From Thiotrichaceae bacterium UBA4486 (lineage in GTDB: Bacteria; Pseudomonadota; Gammaproteobacteria; Eutrophobiales; Eutrophobiaceae), in assembly GCA_002389045.1 (NCBI GenBank), contig DGNS01000009.1, positions 293,529 through 357,528 on the forward strand: a stretch of 64,000 bases of DNA, read 5' to 3'. Each line of letters opens with the position of its first letter. Position 1 is the first letter of the stretch. The position numbers and the translations under genes are program-made. Under the pieces are notes generated by a model. That model had not been told where the DNA came from. It worked only from the letters and a program-made list of their open reading frames with translations, and ran no database searches. Shown piece after piece: positions 1 to 9,300 of this stretch.

Positions 1-103
1 CATAGCTCACTCTATGTGAGGATTGGAAAAAGCGAGCACGGCCCGGAAAATGCTGTTATAGAAGGAGCGGAGCGGTCCTGCGCCAAAAATTTATGCAATA
101 TTA

Positions 104-118
104 GGGTTAACTTAACCC
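104..118. promoter_or_regulatory. Palindrome upstream of ubiK
   Basis: GGGTTAACTTAACCC is a perfect 7+1+7 inverted repeat lying 37 bases before the ubiK start, in an AT-rich leader. It could be an operator or a weak hairpin. No known regulator motif is recognised, so its function is open. Confidence 0.3.
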
Positions 119-155
119 ACTGTTGTAAAAACAAAACATCTGGAGATTTCAAGAC

Positions 156-416
156 ATGCATTTCAGCAAAGAGACCATCGACGATATTGTCAGGAAAATC
201 GGTAAGGTAATACCGGAAGACCCGAACCTGGTCCGGGAAGAACTCAACCAGAAATTGCGCGCTACCCTGATTGCCACATTGAAGAATATGGATCTGGTGA
301 CACGCGAGGAATTCGACATCCAGGCCCGCCTGCTGGCAAAAACGCGGCTGCGTATAGAGGAATTGCAGCAGCAGGTGGAAAAACTCGAGGCCGCGCTGGA
401 ACAGGGAAACAGGTAA
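156..416 (+). CDS. ubiK: Ubiquinone biosynthesis accessory factor UbiK
   Basis: An 86-residue member of the UbiK/YqiC (BMFP) family. Family members are small coiled-coil proteins that assist aerobic ubiquinone synthesis by binding UbiJ and the membrane. The sequence shows the expected N-terminal amphipathic segment (MHFSKETIDDIVRKI), then a helical C-terminal half rich in E, Q, L and R (residues about 45-82, with LAKTRLRIEELQQQVEKLE) typical of the trimeric coiled coil. Length matches the family (about 80-95 residues). The ATG has a GGAG about 10 bases upstream. It is followed in the same direction by the comM homologue. Identification is from family resemblance; the exact role is inferred. 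Confidence 0.85.
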   Translation: MHFSKETIDDIVRKIGKVIPEDPNLVREELNQKLRATLIATLKNMDLVTREEFDIQARLLAKTRLRIEELQQQVEKLEAALEQGNR

Positions 417-512
417 CAGCAAAGCAGGTAAAGCTGTTGCAGCCATACGCGATGAGGTACATTAGTACCTGTTATTTAATTCACCGCCAGGAGGCCTTAC
501 GCATAAGGGACT

Positions 513-2024
513 ATGAATCATCTCGCTGTCATCAACAGTCGCGCCCAGACCGGTATTCACGCACCGCCGGTCACCGTGGAAGTGCATCTGTCCAGCGGTT
601 TGCCGGGGCTTTCCATCGTCGGCATGCCGGAAACCGCGGTCCGGGAAAGCAAGGACCGCGTACGCAGCGCCATCATCACCAACCAGTTCAAGTTTCCGCT
701 GAATCGCATCACCATCAGTCTGGCGCCGGCGGATCTGCCCAAGGAAGGCGGCCGCTATGATCTGGCTATAGCCATCGGCATCCTCGCGGCTTCCAGTCAA
801 ATTCGCACCAACGGCCTGGGGGGGATGGAGTTTCTGGGTGAACTGTCCCTGGCCGGGGAACTGAAGCCGGTTCGCGGCGCGTTGCCTGCCGCCATGGCTG
901 TCAGGGACACGGGGCGTTGCCTTGTCCTGCCTGCCGCCAATGCCGCGGAAGCCGCGCTGGTCAACGATGTTGAATTGCTGCCCAGCGATCATCTGCTGCG
1001 CATTTGCGCCCATCTCAATGGTATCGAACCGCTGCAACCGGGCGCTGCCTCCATGGCAAGGCAAACGGATGTCCGCTACAAGGATCTCGCTGATGTTCAC
1101 GGTCAATACATGGCCAGGCGGGCGCTGGAAATCGCGGCAGCAGGTGGCCATGGCATGTTGATGATCGGACCCCCCGGAACCGGCAAGACCATGCTCGCCG
1201 AACGCATGCCGGGGATCCTGCCGCCAATGACCGAACAACAGGCACTGGAATCCGCCGCGATTACCTCCATCAGCCAGCAGGGATTTGATGCGCGGCTGTG
1301 GCAACAGAGACCGATCCGATCACCGCACCATACCGCTTCGGCCGTGGCCCTGGTGGGCGGCGGCAGCACACCCCGGCCCGGTGAAATTTCGCTGGCGCAC
1401 CACGGCGTGCTGTTCCTGGATGAGTTGCCGGAGTTCAGCCGCCAGGTACTGGAAGTGTTACGCGAACCCATGGAATCGGGCAGCATCTGCATTTCCCGCG
1501 CGGCGCGGCAAACCCGTTTCCCGGCTGAATTCCAGTTGCTGGCAGCCATGAATCCCTGCCCGTGCGGCTACCTGGGTGACAATCGCAACCGCTGCCAGTG
1601 CAGCGAGGATTTCATTCGCCGCTATCGTCAGAGGATTTCCGGACCGTTACTCGACCGCATCGATCTGCACGTGGATGTCCCCAACATCACCCGCGAACTG
1701 CTGGATGACAACTTGCAGACGACACCGGAATGCAGTGCAGCGGTGAGGAACCGGGTAATCTGCGCCCACGCGATTCAGATGTCCCGCCAGGGCAAATGCA
1801 ACGCCCGCATGGACAGTTCAGAGGTGAAAAAGCATTGTCACATTGACGAACAGAGTCGGGAAATGCTGCGTAATGCCGTGGATCGACTGGGGCTGTCTTC
1901 CCGTGGCCTGCACCGTGTACTGAAGGTTGCACGTACAATTGCCGACCTCGCCAATGACCCGGCGATCACCGCCCGGCATGTACAGGAAGCCGTCACCCTG
2001 CGCCGGCTTGACCGGTCACTGTAA
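513..2024 (+). CDS. comM: YifB/ComM family Mg-chelatase-like AAA+ ATPase
   Basis: A 503-residue AAA+ protein of the YifB/ComM family. In naturally transformable bacteria ComM is a hexameric helicase that promotes branch migration during integration of incoming DNA. Visible are the N-terminal Lon-protease-like (ChlI) domain over residues about 1-120, Walker A GPPGTGKT near residue 218, Walker B LFLDELPEF near 299, and a cysteine cluster CPCGY...CQC near 347-363 that resembles the family zinc site. The C-terminal Mg-chelatase helical domain (LHRVLKVARTIADLA) is complete. AAGGGA lies just before the ATG. Whether this organism is competent cannot be judged here; the same family is widespread in non-competent species. 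Confidence 0.9.
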   Translation: MNHLAVINSRAQTGIHAPPVTVEVHLSSGLPGLSIVGMPETAVRESKDRVRSAIITNQFKFPLNRITISLAPADLPKEGGRYDLAIAIGILAASSQIRTNGLGGMEFLGELSLAGELKPVRGALPAAMAVRDTGRCLVLPAANAAEAALVNDVELLPSDHLLRICAHLNGIEPLQPGAASMARQTDVRYKDLADVHGQYMARRALEIAAAGGHGMLMIGPPGTGKTMLAERMPGILPPMTEQQALESAAITSISQQGFDARLWQQRPIRSPHHTASAVALVGGGSTPRPGEISLAHHGVLFLDELPEFSRQVLEVLREPMESGSICISRAARQTRFPAEFQLLAAMNPCPCGYLGDNRNRCQCSEDFIRRYRQRISGPLLDRIDLHVDVPNITRELLDDNLQTTPECSAAVRNRVICAHAIQMSRQGKCNARMDSSEVKKHCHIDEQSREMLRNAVDRLGLSSRGLHRVLKVARTIADLANDPAITARHVQEAVTLRRLDRSL

Positions 2025-2055
2025 GTAACTTCCAGACAGCGTCCGGTATATTTAA

Positions 2056-2257
2056 GGAAGCTCTGAATAAGTCCATCCAGGACTTATCAGAGCACGGCAA
2101 ATAAAAATGCGATTTTTATTTGCCGCTCAAAATCAAGGCCTTGGAAGCATTGATTTTGGCATGACAGTCGCTCCGGACTCCTGTCCTCCCGCGACACTAA
2201 TGCATCCATGCATGTTGTCCCTGTCATGCAGGAACCTCTGATTTAATCAGAGGTTCC
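2056..2257. mobile_element. Candidate IS5-like MITE
   Basis: A 202-bp non-coding block made almost entirely of hairpins. The left end GGAAGCTCTGAATAAGTCC and the reverse complement of the right end (GGAACCTCTGATTAAATCA) match at 15 of 19 bases. The left end also resembles, from memory, the IS5-type terminus GGAAGGTGCGAACAAG. Internal palindromes are a left-end hairpin (2060-2093), a 14-bp stem at 2095-2125, a CAAAATCAA/TTGATTTTG pair at about 2129-2159 and the right terminal palindrome at 2231-2257. TAA flanks both ends. There is no transposase ORF, so this would be a non-autonomous element mobilised in trans. Confidence 0.55.
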
Positions 2258-2317
2258 TAAAACACCCGGGTTGTGGTTAAACTTGTCTGCCTGTAGCACA
2301 CGAGGATCACCGTGCCT

Positions 2318-2701
2318 ATGTCCACGCACCGGCATTACCAGATCGATGTACAGGTGCAGACACTGTACCTGGAGGAGGAATCCAATCCGGAGGAATCCCG
2401 CTATGTGTTTGCCTATACCATCACCATGACCAACAGCGGCGATATTGCTGCAAAACTGATCAGCCGCCACTGGATAGTCACCGACGCCAATAACAAGGTA
2501 CAGGAAATCAGGGGGGAAGGCGTCGTCGGTGCGCAACCGCATATCAGGCCCGGCGAATCCTTTCGCTACACCAGCGCGACAATGATTGAAACACCGGTAG
2601 GCTGCATGCAGGGCAGTTACCAGATGGTGGCCGACGACGGTCACGCGTTCGATGCGCCGATTGCGGTATTTAACCTGTCGACACCGAATATATTGCACTG
2701 A
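2318..2701 (+). CDS. apaG: ApaG domain protein
   Basis: A 127-residue ApaG (DUF525) protein, a small fibronectin-III-like beta-sandwich associated with Co2+/Mg2+ resistance in enterobacteria; its biochemical role is unsettled. Conserved family segments are visible: YVFAYTITMTNSG, the RHWIVTDANNKVQEIRGEGVVGAQP stretch around residues 50-75, and GESFRYTS before the C-terminal YQM motif. The length fits E. coli ApaG (125). A GTG at 2312 is an alternative start closer to the AGGA at 2303; I prefer the ATG that gives MSTHRHYQ. It lies directly upstream of apaH, the classical pairing, separated by a heptamer-repeat spacer. Confidence 0.92.
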   Translation: MSTHRHYQIDVQVQTLYLEEESNPEESRYVFAYTITMTNSGDIAAKLISRHWIVTDANNKVQEIRGEGVVGAQPHIRPGESFRYTSATMIETPVGCMQGSYQMVADDGHAFDAPIAVFNLSTPNILH

Positions 2702-2706
2702 TAATT

Positions 2707-2806
2707 GGTGAATGGTGAATAGTGATTTGTAAAAAAATGCTCATAAGTTATTTGACTGTATACTGTTCACTGTTCACCGCTCACTATTCACCATTTACTA
2801 ATCACC
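2707..2806. repeat. Heptamer repeats forming an inverted repeat between apaG and apaH
   Basis: The spacer consists of degenerate 7-bp units. GGTGAAT-type units run at 2707-2728, and reverse-oriented units (TGTTCAC, CATTTAC and similar) at 2764-2806 end exactly at the apaH ATG. AATGGTGAATAGTGA (2711-2725) is perfectly complementary to TCACTATTCACCATT (2781-2795), so the mRNA could form a 15-bp stem. The repeats replace any recognisable apaH ribosome binding site. Confidence 0.8.
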
Positions 2807-3649
2807 ATGTCTACATATGCCATCGGCGATCTGCAAGGCTGTTATACTGAACTGCAGGAATTGCTGGATACAATTAATTTCGATCCCGCACGCGACCGGC
2901 TGTGGTTCACCGGCGACCTGGTCAATCGTGGCCCGGATTCACTGGCCTGTCTGCGTTTCGCGGTGGAGCACGAATTCTGTGCAACTACGGTTCTGGGTAA
3001 TCACGACCTGCACCTGCTCGCAGTCGCCCTTGGTATTCGTCCGGCCGGCCGCAAGGATACCTTCGAAAAAATTCTGACAAGTCCGGACAGCAATGAACTG
3101 CTGCACTGGATGCGACATCAGCCCTTGATGGTCCGGGATCAGGAAACCGGTTTTTGCATGCTGCATGCCGGCCTGTTCCCCTCCTGGTCCATTGCCCTGG
3201 CGCTGGACCTCGCCGCTGAAGTCGAAGACACCCTGCGGGGCGACCGGCATCAGGACTTCATGAAGGTTATGTACGGTAATGAACCGGAACACTGGTCCGA
3301 ATCACTGCGTGATTTTGATCGTCAGCGTTGCGTGGTGAATTGTTTCACACGCATGCGTTACCTGGATGAGAAAGGCCATATGAATTACAGCGAAAAAGGT
3401 CCACCAGGGTCGCAGTCAAAACACCTGATACCGTGGTATCGCTACCCTGACCGTAAAAGTGCGAAACAGAAAATCGTGTTTGGTCACTGGTCCACAGTGT
3501 ACCTGGGGGATGAAAGCAACTTCACTGACTATAATGTCTATCCGTTAGACACCGGCTGTCTCTGGGGTGGAAAACTCTCGGCACTGCGGCTGGAAGATGA
3601 AACCTGGTTCAGCGTGCCCTCACACCAGCCTGCGACAATGAAAAAATAA
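2807..3649 (+). CDS. apaH: Symmetrical diadenosine tetraphosphatase ApaH
   Basis: A 280-residue symmetrical bis(5'-nucleosyl)-tetraphosphatase that hydrolyses Ap4A to two ADP and, in E. coli, also removes Np4 RNA caps. The metallophosphoesterase motifs are intact and in order: GDLQGC (residues 7-12), GDLVNRGPDS (about 37-46), LGNHDLH (about 63-69), an HAG segment in the middle (MLHAGLFPSW) and FGHWS near residue 224. Length matches E. coli ApaH (280). The ATG has no visible Shine-Dalgarno because the preceding 43 bases are heptamer repeats. It shares orientation with apaG, so cotranscription is likely. Confidence 0.95.
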   Translation: MSTYAIGDLQGCYTELQELLDTINFDPARDRLWFTGDLVNRGPDSLACLRFAVEHEFCATTVLGNHDLHLLAVALGIRPAGRKDTFEKILTSPDSNELLHWMRHQPLMVRDQETGFCMLHAGLFPSWSIALALDLAAEVEDTLRGDRHQDFMKVMYGNEPEHWSESLRDFDRQRCVVNCFTRMRYLDEKGHMNYSEKGPPGSQSKHLIPWYRYPDRKSAKQKIVFGHWSTVYLGDESNFTDYNVYPLDTGCLWGGKLSALRLEDETWFSVPSHQPATMKK

Positions 3650-3851
3650 CGACTTCTGTTTTTTCAACCTTCCACTTGAGTATTACACACACCCTGAATG
3701 ATGCACTGCAAGGAAGTGATGACCACAGTCTGGAGTCTCTTTACAGTTCCACTATACTGTTTGTAACAAAAATGTAAAAAAGGAAATGCTGACATAAACT
3801 TCAGGTTCCTGAATGACGTGTTTGTTATCAACAGAGAGTGAGGACTGATTG

Positions 3852-4265
3852 ATGAGCGAACTGGTTCTGGCATTGTTGACATGGTTATCCGCAAACACCT
3901 CCTATGATATCGGTTTTCCCCAGCCCAATATCGTCATGACCACCCGCCACAACCTCTGTCAATTGTATGGCATCAATGATTTTGACACGTGCAATGCATC
4001 GGGACTGCGGGCGTTTTATGATAAACATCTCACCATTTACCTGGGCATGGACTTCAGCATGAACAGCGAACACAAGGTGTCCGGTCTGCTGCATGAACTG
4101 GCGCATTACATTCAATACCGGAATCATGTTCACGATCATACCTGCCTCGGCCACCTTGAGGTTGAGGCCTATAATCTGCAGGATCATTGGCGCAGGGAAC
4201 ACGGACTCGAGCCGGTGCTGGATGTTTTTAACCAGGTATTGCTGGAAGCCTCCTGCCAGGGCTGA
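3852..4265 (+). CDS. Hypothetical protein with HELAH putative zinc-peptidase motif
   Basis: A 137-residue protein of unrecognised family. The main visible feature is HELAH at residues 81-85 (context LLHELAHYIQYR), the zinc-binding HExxH pattern of zincin metallopeptidases. It is followed about 20 residues later by LEVEAYN, where the glutamate could be the third zinc ligand of a gluzincin. A hydrophobic N-terminal stretch (ELVLALLTWLS) could be a weak signal anchor. The catalytic core would be unusually small. An in-frame TTG at 3849 precedes the ATG. It stands alone between apaH and tamA with about 200 and 330 bases of non-coding flank. Peptidase activity is inference from the motif only. Confidence 0.75.
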   Translation: MSELVLALLTWLSANTSYDIGFPQPNIVMTTRHNLCQLYGINDFDTCNASGLRAFYDKHLTIYLGMDFSMNSEHKVSGLLHELAHYIQYRNHVHDHTCLGHLEVEAYNLQDHWRREHGLEPVLDVFNQVLLEASCQG

Positions 4266-4591
4266 CAAGGCCCCTGTAACGCACCTGTGCCTGGAGTCCC
4301 TGTCCGTATAAACTTAACCGTGGCAGGACTGTCTGACATTAACAACTGTCTGCCGGATTCCCTGAGGGCTTCATAAAAGCAGCCCGGTCAGCCGGGATAT
4401 AACTCATGGTACCGGTTTTCAATTCAACGATGATGTGATAAAAACCTCCGGCCCGGGAAGGGGCAACCTCCTGCGATTCACCAGAAACGGGTCAATCCAT
4501 GAATTACAGCCGGCGTGTGCAGGTTTCCCGGTCGTAACGCGCCTTTTATCGAATCATCCGAACCTGGCTGTATAACACTGTTATATGAAAA
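4266..4591. other. Intergenic region upstream of tamA
   Basis: 326 bases without a convincing gene. It contains a short GC hairpin (AGCCCGGTCAGCCGGGAT) near 4380. Before tamA there is a TATAAC/TTATAT-like AT-rich patch at about 4570-4585 that could serve as a -10 region. Nothing else is recognised. Confidence 0.4.
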
Positions 4592-6388
4592 ATGCACAGA
4601 TCACTGACACTCCTGCTCGCCCTGACTCAACTCGCCGCCTGCGCCTGGCTGCCTTTTGGTGACAGGGACTCGCAATCGGGAAACGGCGAGACCGGCAATG
4701 GCACTGAAGAACCTGTCATTAGCGTCAGTGTAACGGGCGTAGATGAAGAAGTAGCGGACAACATCCGCGCCCACGTGGGGATCTCCCGCAGCCATTGCTC
4801 CGTACCCGCCGGAATATTGCAACGACGGGCCAGCAAAACAACATCCGAGGCAACACAGGCCTTGCAGGCCTACGGCTACTACGAGGCGAAAATCGGCATT
4901 CATTTCGAGCCCACGGGCGAGTGTCACACGGCCGTGATCGAAGTTGAGCCCGGAAAGCGCATGCAGGTGGACCGGGTCGAACTCGTAATCGAAGGTGAAG
5001 CCGCCGGGGATGACATGTTCAATCACCGCGTGCGCAACCTGCCGCTGCAGAAAGGCAAGGCGCTCAACCACGGTGATTACAGCACCACAAAATCGCGCAT
5101 CGAGTCCACGGCCGCCGAGCTGGGTTACCTGGATGGCCGCTTTATTCACAGCGAATTGAAAATCCTCATGGATCCCTATGTCGCTGAGGCAATCATTCAT
5201 TATGACAGCGGAAAACGTTACCTGCTTGGCGAGATCGAGGTAATCCAGGACCCCGCCGTGCTGCGCGAGGACCTGGTCGAGCGTTTACTGGAAGCGCCGG
5301 AAGGCGACCGTTATGAGGCCGCACAGGTCGTGGCGATACAGGATCGCCTGGGTGGCAGCGGTTACTTTCGCGAAGTGGAAGCACGGCCGCAGCTGTCTGC
5401 GCCCGACGGCCGGTCCATCCCGGTCAAGGTCAATGTAAAACCATCCGAGCGTCATGTATTTTCCGCCGCACTGGGCTTTGCCACGGATGTCGGTGTGCGT
5501 TCCCGTCTTGGCTATACCAACCGGCGCTGGAATGACCGTGGACATCGCCTGGGCAGCGAAGCGAGACTGTCACAGACCGAACAGGGTCTGTCGGCCAATT
5601 ACCAGATCCCGCGTGAACATCCCGCCGATGAGTGGCTGCGCTTCAGTGCCGGTCTGCGCCGGGAAGATCTGGATACCTTCGAAACCCGTGTCGCCAACCT
5701 GTCAGTCAACGAGAGCAAGCGCCGTCCCTGGCGGATCATGGAAAATCGTTTCATTAACCTGACGCGCGAGGATTTCGAAGTCGGATCTGAAGACAATACC
5801 GTGACCTTTCTGATTCCCGGTGCGCGCTGGAGCCGCCGCGTCGTGGATGATGAACTCTACCCGGAACAGGGACTGGATCTGAACCTTGAACTGCGCGGCG
5901 CTGCAGAAGCGCTGGTTTCGGAGACCAGTTTCCTGCGCACGAACCTGCACGCCCATTACCTGCGAACCCTGCCCCTGGAGGTACGTTCCTTCATCCGTAC
6001 GGACCTCGGCGCCATGTGGGTGGACGAATTCCGTTCCCTGCCGCCGTCTGAACGTTTCTTCGCCGGCGGTGATAACAGCATCCGTGGTTATGATTTCCAG
6101 GATCTCGGCCCGGTGAATGATGTCGGTGACGTTATTGGCGGCCGTTACCTCGGCATCATCAGTCTCGAGCTGGAAAAATACCTGACTGGAAACTGGGGGG
6201 CGGCGGTGTTCGTGGACACCGGCAATGCATTCGGCGGTCCCGGTGAAAATACGGGTCTTAAAACCGGTGTCGGCCTCGGGCTGCGCTGGCGCTCGCCGGT
6301 AGGTCCCGTGCGCCTTGATCTCGCCCATCCGCTGGATGATGACGATACCGTGATCCGGTTTCATCTTCGCGTAGGTCCGGACCTGTGA
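4592..6388 (+). CDS. tamA: TamA, Omp85-family outer membrane assembly protein
   Basis: A 598-residue Omp85 protein, the outer-membrane half of the TAM complex that helps insert autotransporters and other outer-membrane proteins and has been linked to phospholipid transport. Residues about 45-270 contain repeated POTRA-like segments (LQAYGYYEAKI, ELGYLDGRF, GSGYFREVEARP). The remainder is a 16-strand barrel with the conserved FFAGGDNSIRGYDFQDLGP motif near residue 490 and a C-terminal PVGPVRLDLAHPL strand ending in RVGPDL. The signal peptide ends LTQLAAC with cysteine at residue 17, which reads as a lipobox and is unusual for this family. The stop overlaps the GTG of tamB by four bases, so the two are translationally coupled. 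Confidence 0.93.
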   Translation: MHRSLTLLLALTQLAACAWLPFGDRDSQSGNGETGNGTEEPVISVSVTGVDEEVADNIRAHVGISRSHCSVPAGILQRRASKTTSEATQALQAYGYYEAKIGIHFEPTGECHTAVIEVEPGKRMQVDRVELVIEGEAAGDDMFNHRVRNLPLQKGKALNHGDYSTTKSRIESTAAELGYLDGRFIHSELKILMDPYVAEAIIHYDSGKRYLLGEIEVIQDPAVLREDLVERLLEAPEGDRYEAAQVVAIQDRLGGSGYFREVEARPQLSAPDGRSIPVKVNVKPSERHVFSAALGFATDVGVRSRLGYTNRRWNDRGHRLGSEARLSQTEQGLSANYQIPREHPADEWLRFSAGLRREDLDTFETRVANLSVNESKRRPWRIMENRFINLTREDFEVGSEDNTVTFLIPGARWSRRVVDDELYPEQGLDLNLELRGAAEALVSETSFLRTNLHAHYLRTLPLEVRSFIRTDLGAMWVDEFRSLPPSERFFAGGDNSIRGYDFQDLGPVNDVGDVIGGRYLGIISLELEKYLTGNWGAAVFVDTGNAFGGPGENTGLKTGVGLGLRWRSPVGPVRLDLAHPLDDDDTVIRFHLRVGPDL

Positions 6389-9300
6389 TACTGAAACAGT
6401 TCCTGCGCCTGGCCGTGGTGTTGGTGACGTTCTGCGTCATCGCCCTTGTGGTGACCCTGGGCCTGCTGGCCAGTGAAAGCGGTTCACGCTGGCTGCTGCA
6501 ACGGATCATCGATGACAACGATATTCCGCTGCAATTCGAAACCATGCAAGGCCGATTACTGGATAACATCCGGTTGCGGAACATGCGATACCGCGACGAA
6601 GCCGGCAATTCGATCACGGCGGAGCACATCACCCTGGCCTGGTCACCCGCGGAATTATTGCAACGCCGGTTGCATATCCACACGCTCGATATTCACCGCC
6701 TGACGATCACGGCCGCCGGTGATGATTCCGAAGCCTCTGACATCCCGTTAATCGAGCTGCCCGCATTACCCCTGCGCATCCAGGTGGACCAATTGCAACT
6801 GACGGAGACCGAACTACGTGTCAATGACAAACCCTGGCGGATGGATCGCGCTGAAGCCGGGATTAGCGTGGACGAGTCTGTCGCCGAGGTGAAGGATATT
6901 CGTGTGCAATCCGGGGATCAAACGCTGAGCGGCGCGGCCGGCCTGACCGTCGCCGCACGGCCACGGATGAACATGGAACTGCACTGGGAAGGCGCGATTG
7001 ACAATGCACCGGCCAGTGGACAACTTCGCATCGGCGGCCGGCAGGACGATCTGGTTATGCAACTGCAGCTTGCTGCACAGGTCGATCTGATCATCAACGG
7101 CCGTATCAACCTGGCGAAATCAACACCCGTATTCGATCTGCACGGGCAGATAAACGCCGCTTTACCCGACGGCCTTCGTGACTACGCACAGTCAACAGGC
7201 CCGGTAAAATTCACCATTACGGGTAATCCCGCTTTTGCCGAGGCCCGTGTTTCAACCGCGCTGCTTACAGCGGATGGTGAATCACTGAAAATCGATCTGC
7301 AAGCCGATGCCGCCCTGCCGAAGAGCAGCGCCGGTTCCGACATCAATGCCACTTTCGAATGGCAGAGTGTGGCAACGGTGCCCGAATCACCGTACAACCT
7401 CGCCGGCCGCGGTGATATAACCTGGCTGGCCGGGGTGATGGAGATCGAGCACGATCTCACGCAACCATCCAACGTTCACCTGGACGGTCGTATCGACTTC
7501 AACGACGATCCTGTAGTTGATCTGCGCATGGACTGGGAGCCGGTTGAATTCACGGTAATGGAAGGCAGAACACTCAAAATTGCAGAAGGCCGGATGGATG
7601 CAGGCGGTACATTGGCCGCCCTGGTGCTGAATGCGCGAACCCGCTTTGCCCTGCGGTCGACTGCCGATGACGCCCATGCGGCAATGGACATGGAGGCTGA
7701 TTTTATACATCTCGATATCGATGGAGAGATGAATCTTGCCGGTGAGCAACCTGACGGGCATGTTGCCGGCACGCTGACCGGGCCTGTACCGGCTCCGTTG
7801 CAAAACCATGTATACAAACCCGGACCCATTCAGTTTGAACTCACACTGAAGCCGCAAATCGCGCTCGTGGATCTCACGGCTTCGGCTCACACCGCCAGCG
7901 GCACCGCCGTCGCGTTGACTGTCATGGGCAAGGTTGACCTGCCCGGCAATACCAAACCGGCGACCGTGGCAATGTTCGACTGGAACCTGGCCCCGTCCGG
8001 GGCGACCGATGTTGTCAACACCTATACGGGACGGGCGAACATCCACTATGAAAATGATCAGTTTTCGATCACACACAAGCTGTTGCAACCCTTTGTATCG
8101 CAACTCGACGGCCTTGCCGATATGTCCCCGGACAGGGAAACACGGCTGGATCTTACGCTGGACTGGACCGGCCTGAATATTCCGCTGGACGAGCGGCCGT
8201 CACTGCAAAGCCCGCACGGTAACATCCACATCAGCGGCCCGCTGTCAGCATTGAATGCAAGCATCACGTCTCGGTTCGAGTCCACGCCTATAGGTCCGCT
8301 GTCGGTACAGGCAGAGACGCAATGGACCGAGCCGGAGTTGACGATACGCGAGCTGAACATTGACATTTTTGACGGCCGCATCGAGGCCACGGGTGTGGTC
8401 ACGTTAGCGGACATACTCCGGGCACGGCTGGATCTTCGCGGACACGACCTGGATCTCGAGGGATTGCAGGCTGATCTGAAGACGCGGCTGGATCTGATTG
8501 CCGGACTCGATCTCGACTACCAAGAGGAGCAGTTGAACGGCGTCATTGATATTTCCTCGCTTGCGGGCGAGTGGCGTGGCCATACGCTTGCGGGCCAGGC
8601 ACTGATCACGCGCCGGGCAGACCGGCTCCGGGTCGAAACCCTGCGCCTGACTTCGGGCGAGAACCGTATCGATATGGAACTCAACCTGGAGAATTCCATT
8701 TCCGGTTACCTGGATCTGGATATAAAAGACATGTCGGAGTTTTCCGCAAACCTGGCCGGCAACCTCAAAGGCCGTTTTGATATCGACGGCACGGTGGAAC
8801 AACCGCGCATCAGCGGACAACTCGATGGCGCGGATATCCTTGTCCGGGAACTTCGTATCGCCACTCTGAAGGCCGACTCGGCGATTGATCTGCGAGCGGG
8901 GCAACAATCCTCGATTACACTGCAAACAGGCACGCTGCAATACCAGGATCTGATCCTGGATGAAGTCACGATCAGCGGCTCGGGGCTGGCCCGGGCACAC
9001 ACCGTTAACGTGGCAGCAAACGGTAACGACATGACCTTGTCCGCACAACTGGACGGCAGCTGGATGGATCGAACCTGGCAGGGGATATTACAACGCTTGC
9101 AAGTGGACACCCCGGATACCGGCGCCTGGTCACTGGCATCACCCGCCGCGCTTGAATGGCAACAGGATTCCGGTCAACTGCAGCTCGATAACACATGCCT
9201 GACACAGGACAGTGCGCAATTCTGCATGGCCGGTCGCGTCGATCCGGATCAGGCGCTCGATATCAGTGCCCGCGTGCAACAACTTCCACTGGGTCTCATG

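Noticed and set aside
1..16. CATAG...CTATG inverted repeat and a CAT that could be a minus-strand start at the window edge
   Set aside because: An upstream gene start is possible, but nothing of that gene is inside the window.
12..446. 144-codon minus-strand ORF over ubiK
   Set aside because: It overlaps ubiK and shows no family likeness.
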